Shown here: positions 1 through 6,238 of the stretch, piece after piece | Position numbering within the stretch: position 1 is the first letter of the stretch | How the letters are laid out: every line of letters begins with the position of its first letter | Assembly (NCBI GenBank): GCA_013298265.1 | Contig: JAAFHE010000254.1 | Coordinates: 1-6,238, forward strand | DNA from: Lysobacterales bacterium | Lineage (GTDB): Bacteria; Pseudomonadota; Gammaproteobacteria; Xanthomonadales; Rhodanobacteraceae | DNA: 6,238 bases | Reading direction: 5' to 3' | Notes under the pieces: model-generated | What the model was told of the DNA's origin: nothing | The model's database searches: none | What the model saw: only the letters and a program-made list of their open reading frames with translations | Made by a program: the position numbers and the translations under genes

Positions 1-2598
1 CAGTTGCAGCAGTTCGTGCGTGGCGCAGGGCAGCACCGCGGCGTTCGGCCGCGGCGCTGCCGGCAGCGGCAGCGTCGACGGGTCGATGGCATTGGCGTTG
101 AAGCGGCCCAGCGCGACGACCTTGCACCAGAGCACGCCGGCCACGTTCTGCACGCTGCCTTCGATGCGGCTGGCGTATTCGCGCTCGCCGAGGCGGCGCG
201 CGTGCAGGCCGAACAGGCCGCTGCGCTCGGTCGCGCTGTCGCCGGCCAGGCCGAGGCGGGCGCGTACCGCGGCATCGATGTCCTCGGCGCGGCGCAGCGG
301 ATCGCGCGCATAGTGCAGATCGAGATAGGTATACCGGGGCAGCGCCTGCTGCACGATCAGCGGGAAGCGGTCCGGTCCGCGGCAGCGCTGCAGGTGCGCC
401 AGCGTGCCGCGCAGCGCGGCGAATTCGGCCTCGCGCCCGGCCTTGAGCATCACGCGCAGGATGACCGCCGGGATGCCCTGGTGCAGATCCCAGGCCGCGC
501 TCGCGGCGACCACACCGGGCAGGCTCAGGGTTTCGCTTTCGAAGTCGCCAAGGCTCACGAGCCGGCCCAGGCTTTGCACCTTGCCCGGTGCGGCGTCGCG
601 CGCCTTGTCGCCGGATTCCGGCGTGGCGCCGCCGGTAACGATGCCCGCAAGGCTGACCTTGTCAAAGCCGGCCGGACGCTCCGCCGCGCTCGGCGTCGTG
701 CCGGGCTTGAGCGGCCCGAACGCGCCGCTGCCGCTGCGCCAGCGCGCAGTGACGTTCTTGAGGCCCGACGGCAGGCGCGAACCGTTCACGTTGTCGCCGA
801 ACTGCACGAAGCTGCGGTTCTGCGCATCCTCGCGCACGATGTAGACCGGCTCGGCGGGGCCGCGGCCGAAGAAGCTGTCGACGCGCTGCCAGCGGCGTCC
901 GTCGACGTAGACCTCCAATTCCGGCGCCTGCGGCGGCATGCCGCCGGCCGTGACGAAATAGGTCAGCGGTGACTTGGGCAGCACGAAGGTCTGCCAGCTC
1001 TGCCGTGCATCGCCGTTGCCGAGCACGGCCTCGCGTTCGGCCTTGCCCTGCGAGGCGTCGACGAGGTTGCCGTAGACCTCGATGCTCGGCGCTTCCTCGT
1101 CGAAGTCGGCGCGCTTGAACGGTGCCGGCGCGCGGTCGAACGACAGTGCCCAGACGCGCGCTTGGCCGTCGTCGTCGGCAAAGTCGGACACGTCGCTAGT
1201 GCAGGTCAGCGCGACGCTGCGGCCGTCGGCGTGCGACAGGAACAGGCGGCGCCGGGCCAGCGGCCGCGCCTGCGCGGCGGTGCCGTAGTAGTACAGCGCG
1301 TTGCTGCCGTTGGCGTAGGCGCCGGCGGCGGGCTTGGACACGGGTTTGATCGTCAGCGCCGGACTCGTGATCTCGAGAATCCGGTAGTCGCGCACGTCGC
1401 TGAGCAGCTGGTTCTTGCTCGAATGGCGGGTCAGTGCCCGGTCGAGCAGCACCAGCGAGCTGGCGCCGTTGAGATTGCCGAAGCCCAGGCTCGCACTGCG
1501 CACGCGCTCGATGCGGCGCACGAGACTGAGCGCGACGGTGGTGCTGCCGTCGATGACGCGCGTCTGCACGGCCACCTGGCGGCCGGCGCGCAGGTCGGCG
1601 ATTTCCGCATCGAGGGCGAGCAGTTCCGCCGGCAGCGGAATCGACAGGCTGGTGTTGACACAGTCATGGTTTTCGTTGATGTGGCGTTTGAAGAACGTTT
1701 CCGTATCGGTTGCCCCGGTGATCTTGCCGGCGTTGTCCTTGAGCGTGCCGAGGGTACGCGGCGGCGCGTTGTGGCCGAAATGGCGGAAGCTGCGGTTGAT
1801 GCGATAGGCCACCGACGCGCTGTCCCAGCTGCGCACGAGCGGTGCGTCAAGCTCGACGATGAAGCGGCCGACAGTGCGCGTGATGCTCTTGACCTTGACG
1901 ATCTGCGGCTCGTCCTGGGCGCTGACCGGTTGCGCGCCTGTGGTCCATGCTGGTGCCGCCGGCTGCAGCAGCAACTGTTCGCCGGGCTTGAGGCCGATCG
2001 CGTCGAGGCTGGCGAGGTCGGTTTTGCCCGCGGCGGCGGTGATCTCGATGCGCATCGCGCCGGCGGCGATCGTGAATCCATATTTGCGCGGACGGTATAA
2101 ATGGAAACGTCCCAGATGCGGCCAGGCGGTCAGCTCCGCATCGGTACGGAAATCGGCCGGCGGCGACTGGCCGGCGAGTTCGGCCTTGAGGGCGAAGCCG
2201 GCGGGCAGCACCAGCGCCTGGCTGCCGCGCGCCTGTATCGCGAAGGTGGCGTTGCCGCCGAGGCCCGGCGCGAGGCGGTAGCCGGTCAGGCGCACGAGCT
2301 CGGCGATGCTGTCGCGCCAGGCGGCCGTGCGCAGGAAAGCCTCGTTGGCGTAGTGCTCCTGGTAGAAGGTCAGGATGTCGCCGAGCACGGCGGCGCCTTC
2401 GAGCAGGGCGATGCCGGGATCGTCGGCACCGCGGTGGGTCCACGCGGCCAGCTCGGGGGCGAGGTCGATGGTCCGGCGCATGGCCTCGACGAAATCGGCG
2501 TAGCGGCCGATGCGATAGCCGATGCGCGGCTGCGCCGGCCGGTTCGCCGCGCGGCGCGGGAAGTCGAAGGGATCGAAGATCAGTGGCGTGCAGGTCAT
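1..2598 (-). CDS. Second large baseplate assembly protein, J/gp6-like (3' end cut by window)
   Basis: Translating the minus strand from the ATG at 2598 gives 866 codons with no stop to the window edge, so the C-terminus is missing. The role is inferred: a wedge subunit of a contractile tail baseplate. Residues 65-92 read LLEGAAVLGDILTFYQ, then EHYANEAFLRTA, the helical signature of large phage-tail-like baseplate assembly proteins. Residues 600-612 read FGDNVNGSRLPSG, followed at 655-695 by TGGATPES, a GRLVSLGDFE stretch and LPGV, matching the Baseplate_J pattern of a TGG/DPES loop, a basic segment, T/S-x-x-D-Y/F and PGV. The middle (about 130-590) is beta-rich and unrecognised. The last visible residues (LPCATHELLQL) resemble the C-terminal tail of such proteins, so the stop is probably close beyond the edge. 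The start follows a strong GGAGA ribosome site six bases upstream, 12 bases after the preceding stop. It is a diverged relative of its upstream neighbour and may pair with it. Confidence 0.93.
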   Translation of the reverse strand, partial: MTCTPLIFDPFDFPRRAANRPAQPRIGYRIGRYADFVEAMRRTIDLAPELAAWTHRGADDPGIALLEGAAVLGDILTFYQEHYANEAFLRTAAWRDSIAELVRLTGYRLAPGLGGNATFAIQARGSQALVLPAGFALKAELAGQSPPADFRTDAELTAWPHLGRFHLYRPRKYGFTIAAGAMRIEITAAAGKTDLASLDAIGLKPGEQLLLQPAAPAWTTGAQPVSAQDEPQIVKVKSITRTVGRFIVELDAPLVRSWDSASVAYRINRSFRHFGHNAPPRTLGTLKDNAGKITGATDTETFFKRHINENHDCVNTSLSIPLPAELLALDAEIADLRAGRQVAVQTRVIDGSTTVALSLVRRIERVRSASLGFGNLNGASSLVLLDRALTRHSSKNQLLSDVRDYRILEITSPALTIKPVSKPAAGAYANGSNALYYYGTAAQARPLARRRLFLSHADGRSVALTCTSDVSDFADDDGQARVWALSFDRAPAPFKRADFDEEAPSIEVYGNLVDASQGKAEREAVLGNGDARQSWQTFVLPKSPLTYFVTAGGMPPQAPELEVYVDGRRWQRVDSFFGRGPAEPVYIVREDAQNRSFVQFGDNVNGSRLPSGLKNVTARWRSGSGAFGPLKPGTTPSAAERPAGFDKVSLAGIVTGGATPESGDKARDAAPGKVQSLGRLVSLGDFESETLSLPGVVAASAAWDLHQGIPAVILRVMLKAGREAEFAALRGTLAHLQRCRGPDRFPLIVQQALPRYTYLDLHYARDPLRRAEDIDAAVRARLGLAGDSATERSGLFGLHARRLGEREYASRIEGSVQNVAGVLWCKVVALGRFNANAIDPSTLPLPAAPRPNAAVLPCATHELLQL

Positions 2599-2604
2599 GG
2601 TCGG

Positions 2605-2609
2605 TCTCC
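2605..2609 (-). promoter_or_regulatory. Ribosome binding site of the second J-like gene
   Basis: The coding strand reads TGACGGAGACCGACCATG: the stop of the 844-residue gene, one base, GGAGA, six bases, then the ATG at 2598. This is the strongest Shine-Dalgarno match in the window and settles the start of the downstream gene. The whole intergenic gap is 12 bases, so the two genes are almost certainly co-transcribed and probably translationally coupled. Confidence 0.8.
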
Positions 2610-2610
2610 G

Positions 2611-5145
2611 TCAGCGGCGCCCGCCGCTCAGGCTCAGGCGCAGGCGGCCGCGTTCGAGGTGATCGGCATCGTTGGCCAGCAGCACGACTTCGTCGGCGGC
2701 CATCTCGAGCACGGCGGTGCCGGCCGCGCCCGGCGTCGGCGCGTTGAAGCGCTGCAGCGTGATCGCGATGACGTGCTTCACGCCCGTTATCCGGTGCAGG
2801 CGGCCCTCGATCGCGCTGCGGTGCAGCGCCTGGCCGAAAGTCCATTCGTCGGCGTGGAAGAATCCGCGGCGTCCGTCGGAGGTCCAGCGATTGGAGAGCT
2901 CCTGCTCGATCACGTCGCGCAGGTCTTCGAGCCAGTAGCGCTCGTCGATGCAGACGCTGAGCTGGATATCCAGCGGCACGTAGCGCGGCGCGCGCAGCTC
3001 CAGGTCCTCGCCGATCAGGCGCACGGCTTGGAGGTGGGCGGCGACGCGTGGACGCAGTTCTTCCCAGCGGTGCTGTGCCTGTGTATCGCCGGTCGCGGCG
3101 AATCCGCTCGGGTCGATCGCGATGCGCACAGTGCGCCAGCTACCGGTCCAGGCGTAGCGCGCGACCGCACGCTGCACGCCGGGCACTTCCTCGGCGCGGC
3201 GCACATAGTCGGCCAGCGTGATGGCGCGCAACTGGCGCGCGCGGAACGCGGCCGGCGCCTGGCGCCGTACGCGCTCGGCCGATTCCGGGTCGCGGCCGTC
3301 GGTGACGTCGAAGGGATTGCTCGCCGCGCTCAGCGCGCCGGACAGCGCACCCGTCAGCGGCAGCAGGCGGGTGAGCCGATCGGCCCCGACATTGCCGCTC
3401 ACGTCGCCGCCGATCTGGTAGTGCGCATGGACCACCGCACCCAGCGGCAGCAGGCGTCCGTTGCGTCCGTTGCCGAAACGCAGACGGGTGCGGCGGCGTT
3501 CGTCGGTCTCGACCTGGAAGTGATCGCCGTTCTCGGCCGAGTCGTCGCTGTGCACGAGGCTGGGCTGTTCGTCCCAGGGCTCGGCCGGTCCGCCGTGCGC
3601 GACCGTGACGACGAGCGTGGAGCGCGCGGGTTCCTCGCCTTCGGCGGCGAGTGCGGCGCGGGGTGGCAGGTAGGCGAGTGGGCCTTCTTCCGCGGGCAGT
3701 TCGGCGAAGACCCAGTCCAGTCCGTCGCCGTAGCGGTTCCAGCGCTGGAAATGGCGGTGGCGGTCGATGCCCGCATCGGGCGGGAGAATCGTGCCCGGTT
3801 CGCGGAAGTGCACGCGCAGCGGGCGGCCTTCATAGACCGGCACGAGATTGCCGTGGAAGATCGAAACGTGTTCGACCAGCGCCGGGCAGAACGTGGTGAA
3901 GCTGTAGTCGAAGCGCAGTGCGTCCGATTCGTGCCACGTTAGACGCACTAGCCAGGTGTTCGTGACCGGATCGAACAGGCTGACCGCGCCGCCGTCGTCG
4001 GCATCGTCGCCGGCGCGCAGGCGCAGCAGCTGCCGCTTGGCCGGATTGCGTCCCGGCACGAGGCCGGTCAGCGGATTGAGGCGCTCGACGATCAGCAGTT
4101 CGCGCCAGAGCCCGCCGCGCACGAGATCGCGCAGCGCGTCGGCGGCCGCCTGGTTGGCGAGTCCTGCGGCGGGCACCAGGTCGGCGCTCGTGCTGCCGGC
4201 GGCGAGCGCCGGCTGCGCGTTGCGCCAGGTGTGCAGGTGCAGCGTGTTGAGCAGCGGGTCCAGGTACTGGCGCTGTTTCGGCGCCAACGGCTGCTGGCGG
4301 CTGGCGAAATGCACGGCGCTCGCGGCCTTCGGATCGTTGCCGGTGTGGGCGACGATTTCCTGATCGGCCAGCGTAAACGGCGCCTGTCCCGCAGTGACGT
4401 CCAGCTTGAGCCAGGTACTGGCCTGGTTGCCTTCGTGCAGGTGGTAGTCGACGAGCCGCGCATGCCGTGCCAGCGACACACGCTTGCGCGTGGTGGCGAG
4501 ATAGGCCTCGCCCATGACGCGGTCCTGGTAGTCGCTGAGTTCGTCCGCGGCGGCCGCGAACAGGTCGATCAGTACCTGGTCGAGATCCGCTTCGCTGCTG
4601 CTGCGCCAGCCGGGCACGCGCGCGGCCATGGCCGTCATCAGCGTATGGCGGAACGAATCGTAGTCCTTGGCCAGATAGTCGATCGCCGGGCCGGGCAGCG
4701 CCGGACGGCCAGGCCCCGGCGCGGCGCAGTCGTTGCTGAAACAGCCGGGGCGGAATTTGAAGCCCAGCGCGCTGAAATACGGGTCGATCTTCGTCGGATC
4801 CCAGATCAGTTCCAGCGTATAGGTCGAGTAGTCGCCGACCGGTGCGATGCGCAGTTTCAGGCGCGTCGCATCGAGCGCAGTGACCGCGCTGACCTGTACC
4901 TGGCCGGCTGCGCTGCCCGCGGCGATGCGCGTGCCGCCGCGGATCCGGAACACCTGGCGTGCGCGCACCGGGTCGCCGGCGATGTCGGTGAGGATCGCCG
5001 CCAGATGATGCGTTGTAAAAAAATGCAATTCGATGTCGGCGTGCGGCGGCGACGCGCCGGGGGCCAGCTCGACCAGCGCGAGGCGCAGGCCGTTGAGGTT
5101 GACGAGATCCGGATTGACGATGGTGGGTTGAACGATGGCGTTCAT
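2611..5145 (-). CDS. Large baseplate assembly protein, J/gp6-like (844 aa)
   Basis: Complete 844-residue protein, probably a main wedge subunit of a contractile-tail baseplate. Numbered from the ATG at 5145, an N-terminal beta-rich part (1-130) ends in a CFSNDC cysteine pair (135 and 140). Next come IDYLAKDYDSF (155-165), LIDLF...ELSDYQD (192-208) and EAYLATTRKR followed by HARLVDY (213-234), the characteristic head of large 'putative baseplate assembly proteins' in phage-tail-like loci. A beta-rich middle leads to RFGNGRNGRLLPLG (556-569) and a GNVGADRL stretch. A Baseplate_J-type part follows (614-657: TDGRDPES, AITLADYVRRAEEVPGV). The tail DEVVLLAND...RGRLRL (818-837) is typical of full-length members, so the C-terminus looks intact. 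A GTG at 5154 is in frame, but the ATG at 5145 has AGGTG six bases upstream and is preferred. The gene starts 9 bases after the gp25-like stop. No frameshift or stop is seen. Confidence 0.95.
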   Translation of the reverse strand: MNAIVQPTIVNPDLVNLNGLRLALVELAPGASPPHADIELHFFTTHHLAAILTDIAGDPVRARQVFRIRGGTRIAAGSAAGQVQVSAVTALDATRLKLRIAPVGDYSTYTLELIWDPTKIDPYFSALGFKFRPGCFSNDCAAPGPGRPALPGPAIDYLAKDYDSFRHTLMTAMAARVPGWRSSSEADLDQVLIDLFAAAADELSDYQDRVMGEAYLATTRKRVSLARHARLVDYHLHEGNQASTWLKLDVTAGQAPFTLADQEIVAHTGNDPKAASAVHFASRQQPLAPKQRQYLDPLLNTLHLHTWRNAQPALAAGSTSADLVPAAGLANQAAADALRDLVRGGLWRELLIVERLNPLTGLVPGRNPAKRQLLRLRAGDDADDGGAVSLFDPVTNTWLVRLTWHESDALRFDYSFTTFCPALVEHVSIFHGNLVPVYEGRPLRVHFREPGTILPPDAGIDRHRHFQRWNRYGDGLDWVFAELPAEEGPLAYLPPRAALAAEGEEPARSTLVVTVAHGGPAEPWDEQPSLVHSDDSAENGDHFQVETDERRRTRLRFGNGRNGRLLPLGAVVHAHYQIGGDVSGNVGADRLTRLLPLTGALSGALSAASNPFDVTDGRDPESAERVRRQAPAAFRARQLRAITLADYVRRAEEVPGVQRAVARYAWTGSWRTVRIAIDPSGFAATGDTQAQHRWEELRPRVAAHLQAVRLIGEDLELRAPRYVPLDIQLSVCIDERYWLEDLRDVIEQELSNRWTSDGRRGFFHADEWTFGQALHRSAIEGRLHRITGVKHVIAITLQRFNAPTPGAAGTAVLEMAADEVVLLANDADHLERGRLRLSLSGGRR

Positions 5146-5151
5146 GCGCGG

Positions 5152-5156
5152 CACCT
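5152..5156 (-). promoter_or_regulatory. Ribosome binding site of the 844-aa gene, overlapping the gp25-like stop
   Basis: The coding strand reads AATAGGTGCCGCGCATG. AGGTG lies six bases before the ATG at 5145 and shares its first two bases (AG) with the TAG stop of the gp25-like gene. The in-frame GTG at 5154 lies inside this site and has no comparable upstream match, so the ATG is the better start. The overlap suggests that ribosomes ending the gp25-like gene can restart on this one. Confidence 0.65.
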
Positions 5157-5541
5157 ATTGCGAGCGGCGCTGGAACTTGACCACGCGCGAATCCGGGCTG
5201 CCGGCGGGGCGGTAGCGCACGGTGACTTCGAGCACGGCCGTGGACGGGTCGAAGGTGACATCGATGAACTCCACGGTGAGGCGGTGGCCGAGCCAGCGCG
5301 ACAGCCCGCTGGTGATGCGCGCCTTGACCACGCCGCGCAGGGTTTCGGAGGCTGGCTCGAACACGAGCCGGCGCACGCCGCCGCCGAACTCGGGCAGCAG
5401 CAGGCGCTCGCCCGGCCCGGTCAGCAGCAATTGCAGCAGTTCGTCGCGCACATGCGCCGCGTCATCCGCATGCGTACCGGTGCGACCGTCGCTGCCGATA
5501 TGGAACGGGAATGCGAGATGCCGGCCGGAGGTCGATGTCAT
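5155..5541 (-). CDS. GPW/gp25-family baseplate wedge protein
   Basis: A 128-residue protein of normal length for the GPW/gp25 family. T4 gp25 and TssE of type VI systems sit at the inner baseplate, link wedges to the hub and prime sheath assembly; the same role is inferred here. The family marks are HLAFPFHIGSDGRTGT near the N-terminus (8-23) and the TGPGERLLLPEFGGGVRRL block followed by VFEP (41-63), whose PGER and PEFG...L.FEP elements are the most conserved of the family. A WLGHRLTVEFIDV segment (83-95) fills the place of the usual 'W.PR' strand. The 'lysozyme' name once given to this family is misleading; no catalytic site is expected. The ATG at 5541 lies 15 bases after the preceding stop, and no good Shine-Dalgarno match is visible before it, so coupled translation is possible. 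The J-like proteins next door argue for a phage-tail-like particle rather than a type VI system. Confidence 0.95.
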   Translation of the reverse strand: MTSTSGRHLAFPFHIGSDGRTGTHADDAAHVRDELLQLLLTGPGERLLLPEFGGGVRRLVFEPASETLRGVVKARITSGLSRWLGHRLTVEFIDVTFDPSTAVLEVTVRYRPAGSPDSRVVKFQRRSQ

Positions 5542-5556
5542 GTCGTCGATGCCATG

Positions 5557-5883
5557 TCAGATTCCCAATCCCTTGGGCTGTACCTGCACGATCAGCGCAG
5601 GACCCTGCGGTACCTTGGCCGCGTTCTCGCAGATGCCGACACTGTTCTGCAGCAGTACGGGCGTGCCGCCAACCTGGGTCTGCGTGCCGCCGGTCTGCCA
5701 GCGGACCAGCACACAGGGCGACGGCGCCGACGGCGCGAAGGTGCAGCCGACGATGGCGTGCTGGTCGCTCAGCAGCAGCACCGGCGCGCCGTCGACCTTC
5801 GCCTCGGTGTTGCTCGTCAGCAGCAGCGCCTGGCCGCCGTGCGGGCATAGCACGGTGCTCGTGGTGGTCAGCAGCGGGATCAT
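5557..5883 (-). CDS. Small PAAR-like (DUF4280-type) spike-tip candidate
   Basis: A 108-residue protein, likely capping the spike. It opens MIPLLTTTSTVLCPHGG, then shows two similar half-patterns: KVDGAPVLLLSDQHAIVGC (29-47) and QVGGTPVLLQNSVGIC (70-85), each a G-x-PVLL stretch leading to a cysteine. Cysteines are at 13, 47, 57 and 85, with His15 in a CPH motif; these could bind a metal ion as in PAAR and DUF4280 proteins, but the assignment comes from pattern and context rather than a clear PAAR repeat. There is no signal peptide or membrane segment, which suits a particle component. The ATG at 5883 is chosen because its ATGA overlaps the spike stop and GGGGTG lies five bases upstream. An in-frame ATG at 5994 would give a 145-residue form, but its extra residues are Arg/Asp-rich shadow of the spike frame. 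Neighbours are the spike upstream and gp25 downstream. Confidence 0.85.
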   Translation of the reverse strand: MIPLLTTTSTVLCPHGGQALLLTSNTEAKVDGAPVLLLSDQHAIVGCTFAPSAPSPCVLVRWQTGGTQTQVGGTPVLLQNSVGICENAAKVPQGPALIVQVQPKGLGI

Positions 5884-6238
5884 GGCGGCACCCCGAAGGC
5901 CATCGCGCCCATGGCCAGGCTCACGCCGGCCTTGCCGAGCTTGATCACGCCGTCGTTCATCGAGATCGCTTCCAGACCGATCGAGATCGTGCACAGGCCG
6001 CAGCTCAGCAGGATCTCGCTCGCGCTCAGGGTGATCTTCGGTCCGCCGTCGTGGAGTACTTCGATGGTGCCGGCCTCATCGTCGAAGACGATGCGATGGT
6101 TTTTCGCCGACACGATCATGCGGGTCTCCGGCGCGTCCGGCGTCGGCCGCTGGCCGCTGGACCAGAAGCCGCCGGACCAGATCGGCGCGTCGAGGCGGCC
6201 GGCCTCGAACTCGATCCAGACATTGGCACCGATCGGCG
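5880..6238 (-). CDS. gp5/VgrG-type spike, baseplate assembly protein V (C-terminal 118 codons; 5' end outside window)
   Basis: The open frame enters from the right edge (first whole codon at 6236) and ends at the TGA at 5880-5882, giving 118 visible residues. The first 25, IGANVWIEFEAGRLDAPIWS and then GGFW, match the OB-fold of gp5/VgrG spike proteins, where G.VW.EFE.G....P.W.G..W is typical. A linker (about 26-39) follows, then the needle-like part: NHRIVFDDEAGTIEVLHDGG, ITLSASEILLS and ISMNDGVIKLG, corresponding to the usual 'GH.I.fDD..g.I.i' and short beta-prism strands. The piece after the OB-fold is only about 90 residues, so the needle is short. It ends in a hydrophobic Ala/Gly/Met-rich tail, AGVSLAMGAMAFGVPP, that may seat the PAAR-like tip. 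A CGLC pair lies in the needle. The internal Met at 6119 is not a start: the frame is open and recognisable upstream of it. The stop overlaps the PAAR-like start by four bases. Confidence 0.92.
   Translation of the reverse strand, partial: PIGANVWIEFEAGRLDAPIWSGGFWSSGQRPTPDAPETRMIVSAKNHRIVFDDEAGTIEVLHDGGPKITLSASEILLSCGLCTISIGLEAISMNDGVIKLGKAGVSLAMGAMAFGVPP
5889..5894 (-). promoter_or_regulatory. Ribosome binding site of the PAAR-like gene, inside the spike gene
   Basis: The coding strand reads TTCGGGGTGCCGCCATGA. GGGGTG precedes the ATG at 5883 by five bases and lies in the last codons of the spike gene, whose TGA overlaps that ATG by the common ATGA arrangement. This supports the 5883 start over the upstream in-frame ATG at 5994 and suggests linked translation of spike and tip. 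Confidence 0.6.

Noticed and set aside
1162..2100. Plus-strand open frame of 312 codons, and a similar one at 4-972
   Set aside because: Both are antisense to the second J-like gene, with shadow-like Ala/Arg-rich composition and no good ribosome site noticed.
2599..2610. Terminator or promoter between the two J-like genes
   Set aside because: The 12-base gap holds only a ribosome binding site; no hairpin with a T-run and no -35/-10 pair fits.
1847..2845. Minus-strand open frame of 332 codons overlapping both J-like genes
   Set aside because: It is in a different frame from both genes, extremely rich in Arg, Ala and Pro, and crosses the junction marked by a strong ribosome site.
2101..3942. 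Plus-strand open frame of 613 codons
   Set aside because: It runs antisense across both J-like genes and their junction, its product is a low-complexity Arg/Ala/Gly/Val mix without a known motif, and the minus strand carries clear family motifs throughout. Long antisense frames are expected in GC-rich coding DNA.
5155..5541. Type VI secretion TssE, or a lysozyme, as identity of the gp25-like protein
   Set aside because: No other type VI genes are present, the neighbours are J-like baseplate proteins, and gp25-family proteins carry no lysozyme active site.
5462..5848. Minus-strand 128-codon frame
   Set aside because: It is an alternate-frame shadow of the PAAR-like and gp25-like genes and is Arg/Ala-rich; the frames with recognisable motifs account for this DNA.
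4231..5850. Plus-strand open frame of 539 codons
   Set aside because: It is antisense to the 844-residue gene, the gp25-like gene and most of the PAAR-like gene, spans their intergenic gaps, and shows no recognisable domain.
5884..5994. Longer PAAR-like protein starting at the in-frame ATG at 5994
   Set aside because: The extra 37 residues are Arg/Asp-rich alternate-frame spike sequence, whereas the 5883 start has a ribosome site and an ATGA overlap with the spike stop.

Overview
The window is a GC-rich stretch (about two thirds G+C by eye) from what is most likely a proteobacterium; this guess rests on base composition and codon use only, and no gene here fixes the taxon. All genes lie on the minus strand and are packed almost without gaps, so transcription runs from position 6238 toward position 1. 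There is no RNA gene, insertion sequence, CRISPR array, terminator or clear promoter, and no non-coding stretch longer than 15 bases.

In transcription order the genes are: (1) the last 118 codons of a gp5/VgrG-type spike (baseplate assembly protein V), entering from the right edge; (2) a 108-residue cysteine-containing PAAR-like protein, a candidate spike tip; (3) a 128-residue GPW/gp25-type baseplate wedge protein; (4) an 844-residue baseplate assembly protein of the large gp6/J-like type; (5) a second large J-like baseplate protein of at least 866 residues, which is open from its start at 2598 to the left edge without a stop. Gene 5 fills 42% of the window and is easily missed because it has no stop here; I translated it codon by codon.

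Together they form the spike-and-baseplate module of a contractile phage-tail-like particle. The two very large J-like proteins next to gp25, a PAAR-like protein and a gp5-like spike fit an extracellular contractile injection system (Afp/PVC-like in the broad sense) or a related tailocin better than a type VI secretion system (no TssF/G/K-like gene) or a P2-like prophage (whose J protein is far smaller). The spike and tip would puncture the target, gp25 would join the hub to the wedges and start the sheath, and the two J-like proteins would build the wedge ring. Sheath, tube, LysM, fibre, tape-measure, ATPase and toxin genes are not in view and should lie on either side. The long plus-strand reading frames are shadows of the minus-strand genes.
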